This document shows, in pieces, positions 55,846 to 64,000 of a DNA stretch of 64,000 nucleotides (position 1 is the stretch's first letter; every line of letters begins with the position of its first letter). Location of the stretch: positions 18,665,296 to 18,729,295 of the forward strand of contig OX637292.1 of NCBI GenBank assembly GCA_951799445.1, read 5' to 3'. The stretch comes from Pseudisothecium myosuroides (taxonomy: Eukaryota; Streptophyta; Bryopsida; Hypnales; Lembophyllaceae). The translations under genes were made by a program, and so were the position numbers. The notes under the pieces are model-generated. The model was not told the origin of the DNA and did not search any database. It saw only the letters and a program-made list of their open reading frames with translations.

Positions 55846-56089
55846 ACTACCCCAAAGGAATAGCCAAAAATGGTTGGGCTTATCAAACTTGGTGGGTCTA
55901 TGAGGTCTGTGGTTTGGTCAATTTGTTACTTCTTATTGAGCTCAAAATGTTTGTATGCTCAAAAATAAAAGATTGATTAACCGTTTAATGATTAATAATC
56001 CTCTTTTGAACTTTTGCCATTTGCACATTTTTGCTGATCTCTTTATACTAATAGGTTTATGATTATGAACAAAAGTTGTCTTTTAGCCC
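55846..56089. other. Short spacer
   Basis: No feature seen. Confidence 0.5.
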
Positions 56090-57423
56090 TTAATCCTTTA
56101 TGATCCAAAGGGGGTGTACTTTCAAAATAGGCCAAAATTGCCAAGAACTTGAGCAATTTGTTTGCTCATTTTTTCTTGAAATCGGATAGAATGTAACCAT
56201 AGGATCTTGAAGTTCACATCGAGAGTGAGCACCTCAAATAATTTCAGATTATTTGACCTCACAAGTTAGTACTTCCTCCAATCCCAAAATAAATCCAAGA
56301 TTTCTTGGAAATGGCTAAATTAACGCATGAGCTGCTCCTATTTTCAAGGAATTGTGTAATTATTGTAGCTTCTAGTGAACCCTACTTTAGGGGTGAAAGA
56401 ATGGAAGTCAATAGTGAAGCAGCGCATATTAAGAAGAAGCGGCGAAATTGACAAATTTCCCCCCTTTTTGGAATTGCTCCAGTGCTATTATATTGGATCA
56501 TTTTCCAAGCAACACAAGTGTAGGGAAGTTTGATGATGTCTTCTTTATTCAATTCCAAAAAAGTCTTGTGATTCAATTTTAGGAAATTATAAACAAGAGA
56601 TTTATTAGTAGCCGGTGTTGTATAATCGTAGGTTGAATTCAACACCTTTACTTGGTTAGAGGTCTCGTTTTGATTCCCTTTGCAAAAATTGAATTGCTAT
56701 ATAGACTTAAAAGTGTGGTATCTAATGAATCTTTTGCCAAAGGGTGTTCAAATTAGCTTCAGTTATTGTCAATCAACTTGTGGAGAGCCGATTTTGAATT
56801 TAATTTGGGACAAGTATATTTGGAAACCTTGGATTCGTTTCAGACAAGAGTAGATACTTAAGTTTGAAGTTTTATTTGAGTCAATAGAAAAACAAGGCAA
56901 CACACTTCAAAGAAGCATACCTTAGTGAGAATGTTTTGAAATGATGACCTTTTTATGCTCCGTGAAAGATAAGAGAGTTGAAAATTTATCTAAATTTTCA
57001 CAACATTCCAAGCCTTTTTCAATACATGGTGGAGCTTGCAATGTACAATGGACACTGATATGAAAGTAGGTATTTGTAAAAAGAACAAGAAAGGGACATT
57101 TGTCTTTTTTTTAAGCCTCTTGGATCTACCCTTCTTGAAGAAGGCAACAATCGCATTGGTTGGATGACTTTGCAATCCATGCCCAAACAGAACCCCAAAA
57201 AATGAACTGTGATCGAACTACTCTACACCATTGAACTTAAAAAAATTCTACAAATTGGAGTTTGACTTGGAATTTGAAAAAACTACCAATTTTAGATTCT
57301 TAACGTAGTCTACCTTTACTTACCTTTAAAGATTATTGAAAGAAAACTCAAAACTTAAGAACGTGCAGCTCAAAAAAGAGTGGCATCAACTAAAAAATGG
57401 TCATTTGGGTCAGTAGGAGTTAA
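56090..57423 (+). mobile_element. Possible TTAA-flanked element, 1.3 kb (copy K)
   Basis: TTAA-TCCTTTATGATCCAAAGG at the left and CATTTGGGTCAGTAGGAG-TTAA at the right are imperfect inverted ends. The largest candidate of the set; no transposase motif found inside. The ends are less well matched than in the other copies. Confidence 0.45.
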
Positions 57424-58643
57424 AAGACTTTGCAAGTCTAAGGAGCATTTTGAAATTCAAACTTCAATTTTCACATGGTTCTTGTTTTTAAATGTTTAAA
57501 AGCTTCACTAAGAAAAATATAGCTTCAACAATCTATTTTTTATTCCATTTTAAATTTTTTCAAAACTGTTAAAATTGCAAATTTTGTGACACTTTGAAGG
57601 TAACATCTTAAAAGCTTAAAATATACCACTTTTAACTTTTTCAATCAAACTTATCTTGGTGAGAGCTTGCAAAGTACATCAATCACATTACTAGGGCTTG
57701 AATGCTCTTTGTTCTTCCAATGACATCTGATTGGAGGTTTTGAGGTCCCATTTTAGAACTTTGTTGTCAAGGAAAGCATTAGATTTCTATTGGAAATTAA
57801 TCTAATTTTTATTGATCCACTTTGGCTATTCACTTGTAATTATTTTTGAAATATTGATCAATTATTAGGAAAAATAAATAAATAAATTTGGGATCCATAG
57901 AATGTTGATCTTTCAATTTTAGAAGAATTTGATAAGAAAATATGCAATGTGATATTCTACATTATACCATGCACATGTGGAAAGGTTTTCAGATTTTTTT
58001 TGTACATATACTGCATTTGATATGAATTGTCTCATTTCTTATTTTGAAATTCACATTAATTTCAGATCCAAAACTTCTTCATAAAAATGTGAAATTTTTG
58101 CAACTAATACATGAAGATATTAATGTAATCAAATCTCGTAAAAATCACATTCATAAGCGCATGAAAAATGAAGTTTGAAAATATAGGCTTATAGGCTTGT
58201 TGTGTCTTTTGAGGGAATGAAGATTAAAAGTATCTAGACTTCATATGACATGGAAGTTTGAGCAACTATAAATTCTTTATGTTGAACTTTAAAAGTGTCT
58301 ATTAACTACCAATGTTTGTTGAACTTTGTATTTGTCAATACAAAAACTTTAAAAATCCAGCCCATATTTTTTTGAATCCAAATTCTAATCCAAATTTTTA
58401 TCAGTGGCCCATTATTAAATAAATAAATTGAATTCTAAATGTTCCCATGGGGGCTCTCAAAAAACTTTTCAATTCCCTTGAGGCCTCAATTAAAAAGACA
58501 TTGAATACTCTATAAATCTGCTTTTATGGTTCCATGTTTGTAATAAAAATCCTGTCAACTTTCATATAATTTTCTTTTTGAATTTCAAATTCTTCCAACC
58601 TTCAAGTTTTGAAAATTAATTAAACCTCAAAGGTTTCCCGAAA
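57424..58643. other. AT-rich intergenic DNA
   Basis: No gene or defined repeat. Confidence 0.5.
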
Positions 58644-58803
58644 CTTTAAGTCTCAAAGTTAGCATGAAGAAAGAGAATAAAATCCAACACCAAGTTAAAA
58701 CCAAAGTTCATGAATATAATTCTACTTTAATAATAAGTCACATGACCAATATTGCAGACGAAGGTACACAAAGCATATACTTCTCTATACATTAGAGTTG
58801 CAT
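58644..58803 (+). repeat. 160-bp direct repeat, copy 2 (partner 47407-47566)
   Basis: See 47407. This copy lies about 500 bp beyond the stop of the RING-H2 gene at 59310. Confidence 0.85.
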
Positions 58804-59309
58804 AGGACTCTCAGCCACAACTCCTAGAAACCGTAGCATACTGTATATACAAAAGACGCCTAAGACAAGACATGGACTTATAATAAGTATGTCAAGACCA
58901 AGCAAATTTTCTTCTTGGGCCATGCCCCAAGCATAGTTCACTTCAAATACAAATTCTTGCAATAAATCAGTTAGTGCTTGGTGAATGGGATGTCTACGCT
59001 ATGTAGCGAGAGCACATGGCTCCTGAAGCTCAGCTATGGTGAATGCACAGCTTCACAATCTGCACAAGAGTTTCTGGGCAACAATCGCGGCGTCCTAACT
59101 CGAAAGGCGGAATGGTTTGCAGTGTCAAAATCTCACTAATTTGCCTTTCAATTCCGTTGATTCGCCGTAGCTACTCGTCGAGTTCTCAACGCTTGAAAAT
59201 CGTTTTTCCCATTTGGGCTGCAAAATTTCTCTGTCAAAATCTCTGTGGTGAGGATTTGTTGCAGAAGTAGCTGACTTTCCAATTGCAGACTCTATATCCG
59301 AGCTTGTAT
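58804..59309 (-). other. Probable 3'-UTR of the second RING-H2 gene
   Basis: Even base composition next to the stop codon; no coding signal. Confidence 0.4.
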
Positions 59310-61192
59310 TTACACTTGAGAGTACGTCGTTCGATTCGTGCCAACCGTAGGCGAGTTTCCTTGCAACTCAAAGCTCCCAGTAGCAACCGGCAACACATCG
59401 AAGACGCATTGATCAGGCGGGTCCGTCAGTGGCAGATGCTCACTCCCCTCCCCCTCCGCGACTTCTTCCAGATGCTCCCTCGCTGAATCCCACCTCTCGG
59501 ATTTATCAAACCGCGAATCCAAGCTTGAGCTTCTTGACGAGTTCCGTGAGAATCTCGTACTCACATCGCTGAAACTCATAGAGTCCTTGCCGCGACTGCG
59601 TCGCAAGGAGGATCGAAACTCTGGCATTGCTGCGTCATCCGATGACGGCGTCGTGAAGGTGAAAGAATCTACAGTCTTGTCGTCAGTGTTTTGTGGTTGT
59701 CGTCTTTCCACGGGGACTTCCGTTCCGAATGTGAAACTGATGTCGATGCATGTCTGATCGATCTGCACGTCGTCGGAGTGCCAATCTTCCGCGCCGTTGA
59801 AGAATCGCGTCAACAAAGGCGACTCGCCGGAGTTACCGAAGCTCTGGGACGCGTTGAGCTCGATCTCGAAGCGGTCGGAGTGCTCAGTCTCCGTGCGGGG
59901 AAGCGGCACGGGTTGGTTGACGAGCATCCATGAGGCGGATGGTGGCTCCTCCTCGGGGATTGGTTTGTCGAGGGAGTACAAGCTTCGGAGAGGGATTTGC
60001 TGTTGATAAGGAGGAGGATTGGTCTTCTTGTGCTTCTCGTTTGAAATGTCTTCCGAGAGTGGGGGATTGTCTGTGAGGTTTGTGCCGCAAACAGGGCAGG
60101 TGATCTGATGCTCCAGCACGCGGTCGATGCACTGGCGGTGGAAGACGTGGTCGCAGTGAGGGAGCTGGCGGATGGTGTCTGTGTCTAGGAATTGGAGCCA
60201 GCAAATCGGGCAACTGCAAGCAAGTCCCAATCCAGGTAGTGCCATCCATGAGGATTATCCTTCAAATCATGAATCCAGAGATGATTTCTTACCTTCTTCC
60301 TACTGAAAGGATAACTCTATTGTTATTGCAAATTCCCAATAGTGGAATCAATGTGGCAAGTGCGCCTGGAGGTGATGCAGGGATGGTTGTGCTTACTGTA
60401 GCTTTGAATCGGCTTCGAAGTTCAGCTCACTGGCCTCCACAATTGGGAATGTTCGCACCACGTCTTTCTTTAACCCTTTCCGCCTCTCAGCCTGCAAGAA
60501 ATTCACCCCCCGTCATCAACTATTGACATATTGGCTAGTTTCTAAAATAGAGGCTCTGGAGGAGGAAACCCATCGTACTGTAAGGTTTCTTTCCTTCAGG
60601 AGTTCAGGGGTTCAGGCCCATTGCTTTGCAGGTCCCAGAAAATGTAAACCCAAACTACTGTTTCTTTCAAGTCCCTCATAAATCACAAATCTTACAGAAC
60701 AAAACGAGGAGGGTTTGTGATAAGGCCGTACGTAATGGCTGTGCGAGGTGCCCTACTTTGGGTCTAACAAAAGAAATTACCAAAAAGAGATACCCGAGAA
60801 TTTGATAATTTGGTTTTGGCCGTATACACTAACATTTATTTTTGATACAAATACACTAAGTTTCTCTAAACAGTTGTACTTCACCCAGGACTTCGGAACG
60901 CAGGGTCTGTAAGGGGGGTCCTCTACATTACGGTAATGTCTCCATCGTCTAGATTTCTGTAAACTTTGATTAAAATTGTTTAAAATTTCGCTCGAATACT
61001 AACGGTGTGACGGCCGTTTACAACTAGAAAAGCACCGCGAGAGGGGAATCAAAAACCAGTACTCACAAGAATCTCCTCAAGCATTCGCCCTGTTTTGATA
61101 CACTGCCGAAGCTTGTACGCTCCCCAACACAAGCAGCACAGTAGCAGAAACGCCCCCACGCCTACCCCGACAGCAATTCCAAACTTGACCAT
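59310..61192 (-). CDS. Membrane RING-H2 E3 ubiquitin ligase, 5' end uncertain
   Basis: Probable E3 ligase with an N-terminal membrane anchor. Exons in transcript order: 61192-61067 (or longer), 60491-60397, 60213-59310, joined in phase (0, then 2). Taken from the ATG at 61192 it is 374 residues: transmembrane segment about 4-25 (FGIAVGVGVGAFLLLCCLCW), an ATL-like 'KKDVVRTFPIVEASEL' block, then a complete RING-H2 finger C75-x2-C78-x15-C94-x-H96-x2-H99-x2-C102-x10-C113-x2-C116. A Ser-rich acidic tail of about 255 residues follows, ending RTTYSQV. The frame is open upstream of that ATG for 38 more codons with several cysteines (KECGISSTLEC next to the membrane segment). This resembles the end of a GUB_WAK-type extracellular domain in ATL20/22 relatives, so earlier exons (perhaps 61541-61840) may exist. 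Confidence 0.8.
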
Positions 61193-61966
61193 TGTCGAAA
61201 ACGCTCCAACGCACTCCAAAGTCGAAGATATTCCACACTCTTTAAAAAAACCAACAATCGCCGTGTCTCCACAAGTACGTTCGCTGGGGCCGTGTTTGAC
61301 TTTGCTTCATCTCCCCCATCCTGTTGGCTTAGGTTCCTGTGCCTGCATCCTAAGGGCCAAGCCCGAGGAACCCAAAGAGGAACAAAATCCAGCAGCTATG
61401 AGCCCACTGCCTACCACCAAGTTCAACAAAAGCGACGCGCTTCCCCAATCAAACTATTCGAATTCTTCCATCGCCTTCGGCTCCTTCTCGGACTTCTTCT
61501 TCTTCTTCTCCTTCGTCTTCTTTCCTGAAGGCGCTAACCAAATAGTAATCGCTCAACGCAGCTCGAGGCGGCGCCGACATTGGAAACCAGAGAGGTGTGT
61601 TCAGAACTCAAGGAAGAACTCAATGAAGCCTAATTCGACTACCCCCTCCCTGTCCGCACATACACAAATGCAGGCCGGAAGCGCTGGAATTGAGAACACA
61701 AAGTCGAAACAATCTCCACTGATTTGCAGTTCCAGGCTTCCAGCCACCCTCGACGACTTCACTGACAGCCAGGGGGGATCCACCTCCCTAGCTAACCAGT
61801 AAGTTACCGCAGTAGCATTCGTGAATTGCAGTTCCATCAATCTAGACGGCTTCCCATGAATCTAATACCGTACGTTAGATCATGGGCACTCCCTGCCTCC
61901 GTCGGGCAGCTGCAATAACTGTAGTTCGTGAATATTCGATTGCTCACCACTCACGTCGACTCTGCC

Positions 61967-62434
61967 ATGGCGCCATCCGTCCTGTTCTTTCCAAGCTACA
62001 GTAGCAGCGCACAAATTTCTCATTTTCGCAGCGCGCCTTTCCAGCGTTCAGTTGGATTGATGATGCTTTGCCGGGAAACGAGGACGTAAGAAAGCTTATT
62101 ATATCGTTATAAAAACACTGTTTTGTGGATGGTGCCTTGGTTTGTGATTTGTACAGGTTGCTGGAAACCGGGAAGTGGGATCCACGGCGAGTGAAATTCA
62201 GGCAGCAGCAATGTGATGAGTAAGTTTATGTGACGCAAGCTTTCTTTTTCTCTTCTTCTTTGATTTTTGGAGCAAGTGACGCAGTTTTTCAAATCCAGGA
62301 ATGGGACGACAGGACGTGAGTGGTGCACAGTCCAGTTGCAGATTGTTTGTTCAAAGCTCCGACCTGCTGGAACACGCAAGTCAAACCTTACCGTGTGCTT
62401 CCGCAACTTGGTACAGCAAATCTGTGATTCTTAG
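61967..62434 (+). CDS. Possible small three-exon gene, function unknown (105 aa)
   Basis: Not recognised. Exons 61967-62085, 62157-62219 and 62299-62434 join in phase 2 at both junctions (AGGAC^gtaaga, tgtacag^GTTGC; GATGA^gtaagt, atccag^GAATG) with no stop until TAG. The product starts MAPSVLFFPSYSSSAQ, a Ser-rich, hydroxylated stretch that could be an organelle transit peptide, then a basic segment (LETGKWDPRRVKFRQQQ) and a Cys-containing end (LTVCFRNLVQQICDS). Introns of 71 and 79 bp are short but usable in plants. GC content is above the surroundings. It is divergent from the RING-H2 gene, about 775 bp between start codons. Chance remains possible because no homologue is recognised. Confidence 0.35.
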
Positions 62435-63279
62435 GACGGACTTCCACGTACAAGAATCGGTCAAACTTTGCAAAAAAGACAAAAGATGTTCTAGAATTCT
62501 ACTTGTAAGCGGTGCAACATTTGCAAGAGGAGAATAGGTTTTCGCTGGGAGAGGCTCTTGAAAAGTGGAGAGGCAACTTTTGGACTTTTGGAAAACAAAT
62601 TTTAACGGAGGACGTTAAATCGTGCCATTGAAAGTGGGTGGCCTTGCGGGTGGAATTTACTCCAAAAAAACGCAGGAATTTTTATTTTTTTTGCAAATTT
62701 TGAATTCACATTTGCAATTAGAGACCCCAAATTAGGTCTAGAACGTAGCCTAGGTACAAAATAGGAGGCTTTTTTTTACATTTACCTTGGAGAACAAAGA
62801 ATTCACCCTGCAAGCGAGCCCGCAAGGCCCACTTTCAATGGCATGATTTAACATCTTGCAATTTTAACCCTTGAAGGACAATTTTGTTCCTAGCAAGGCA
62901 ATCCAGAGTATCTTGCACAAAATATTAGGACATCCTCATGAGTAATGGAGTATGTCCACAACTAAATAAATCAAAGAGTGGTCTGCTTAGTAAGTCTAGG
63001 AAACAAGGTGAGTTATTTTTTTTACTCATGTACTATTCACTACTACACTCTCTACATAGACAGTGTCTCTAGGCTTCACATGACCAAATTGCTTATTATA
63101 ATAAAACAATCTCCTTTGTGCAAATCAAGAATTTTGAAATGTATTGCAACAATGCAACATACATGATCCTTGTACAAATACGATTACAACAAGCCTGCCC
63201 AATCAAGGAACCATTGACTAGTGCATCAACAATTTTGATTATTTCACCGTAAGAATTCCTGAGGGGTTGGAAATGTCCT
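62435..63279. other. Intergenic DNA
   Basis: A 20-bp phrase, 'ggcc(t)ttg...' at 62640 and its inverted relative 'caaggcccactttcaatggc' at 62824-62843, form inverted repeats about 220 bp apart ('cattgaaagtgggtggccttg' on the left). Probably another small foldback element, about 62600-62860. No gene. Confidence 0.45.
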
Positions 63280-64000
63280 TTAACCCATAAAGTCCCAAGG
63301 CCTCTTTTCCCTCAAAAAGCACTCAAAATTGCCATTTCTATAGCAAAGAGCAAAAAAAAAAAATTTATGTTTTTTTTGCATATCTAACCCTAGGATCTTG
63401 TATTAGACTAGTGATGGGCAATTTCATTAAAATGGCAATACTATTTTTAAATGGCATGAAAACAATTCAGAACGGCCGTTCTGAAATCTATACCTATCCT
63501 AGATGGTGAAAATGGCGCCGTCTAAATGGCACTTGGAATACCGCCATTTTAATGAAATTGCCCATAGTGTAAGAATGTATGGAAGAAATTTTACAAACTT
63601 TGACTAGGTAGATTGCAAGATATTTGCATTTAAAGTGAATAAAACAAGTTTTTTTGCATCTTGCTCAACTACAATTTTGGCTGCTTTGGACCTTCATAAC
63701 TTAAAATTTTTGCTCTATTGATTTTGAATTTCTTATTTTGTATGATGAAAAATTGAGTTGAGAGTCTAGGAATTTTTTTACAAAAAAACACACTCAATTG
63801 ATTTCACTTATTAAAAAATTGTTAAGTAGAAGTAGATTCAAGACTGAAAAAAAATCTAAATTATTGATAGCTCAAAGATGGAATTGAAATACACTAAATA
63901 ATCTCAATGGTGAAATTGTTCTTGCAAGACATCTCAACCTTGTGAAACTTTTTTTTTGACTTTTTTTGAAAATTGAGGTTAGAAATGAATCCTACAAGTT
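63280..64000 (-). mobile_element. piggyBac-like MITE, 940-bp subfamily (copy D, cut by window end)
   Basis: TTAA-CCCATAAAGTCCC starts it; the interior is collinear with 30036-30983 ('gcaagatatttgcattt', 'attgagttgagagtctagg'). It runs off the window. A 152-bp foldback element is inserted at 63414. Confidence 0.8.
63414..63565. mobile_element. 152-bp foldback MITE nested in copy D
   Basis: Ends ATGGGCAATTTCATTAAAAT and its reverse complement, flanked by AGTG on both sides (63410-63413, 63566-63569). The related copy 30036-30983 reads 'gactagtataagaatg' without interruption. The centre holds a perfect 20-bp palindrome, TTCAGAACGGCCGTTCTGAA (63466-63485). Confidence 0.85.

Overview
This is nuclear DNA of a land plant. 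It has spliced genes with GT-AG introns, an AP-4 adaptor subunit, two ATG8 genes, ATL-type RING-H2 ligases, an Em-type (group 1) LEA gene, a plant PFA-DSP phosphatase and a UVSSA homologue. Genes fill only a small part of the window; the rest is AT-rich and crowded with short non-autonomous transposons. Short introns, many TTAA-flanked elements and no recognisable LTR retrotransposon would suit a non-flowering lineage, but the species cannot be fixed from the sequence.

Layout: 1-2.9 kb (-) UVSSA, with its 3' end cut off by the window edge; 3.6-11.4 kb transposon remnants; 13.9-15.9 kb (+) a two-exon ATL RING-H2 ligase; 19.3-21.5 kb (-) the complete AP-4 sigma gene; 24.6-25.5 kb (-) and 33.7-34.9 kb (+) two nearly identical ATG8 genes arranged head to head, with about 8.2 kb of satellite and transposons between them; 38.4-40.6 kb (+) a PFA-DSP phosphatase; 49.5-50.2 kb (-) an Em-like LEA gene with a foldback MITE in its upstream region; 59.3-61.2 kb (-) a second RING-H2 ligase; 62.0-62.4 kb (+) a possible small three-exon gene that I do not recognise. 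Exon borders were worked out by hand from splice sites, phase continuity and protein-family matches.

The genes do not form one pathway. Several concern membrane traffic, protein turnover and stress: ATG8 (autophagy), AP-4 (trans-Golgi sorting), RING-H2 (ubiquitin), Em (desiccation), UVSSA (transcription-coupled repair). Plant genes are normally transcribed singly, so neighbourhood says little about function.

The most notable non-genic signal is a set of at least eleven complete elements, plus one cut by the window edge, bounded by TTAA-CCC...GGG-TTAA. Two of them interrupt other repeats whose uninterrupted copies, also in this window, carry a single TTAA at the insertion point. That is the signature of piggyBac-type transposition. 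Other families are TAAGGTAG-ended MITEs, CATTA-ended MITEs, a GGTCATTG-ended pair in inverted orientation, a 60-61-bp satellite, and a 120-bp near-perfect hairpin.
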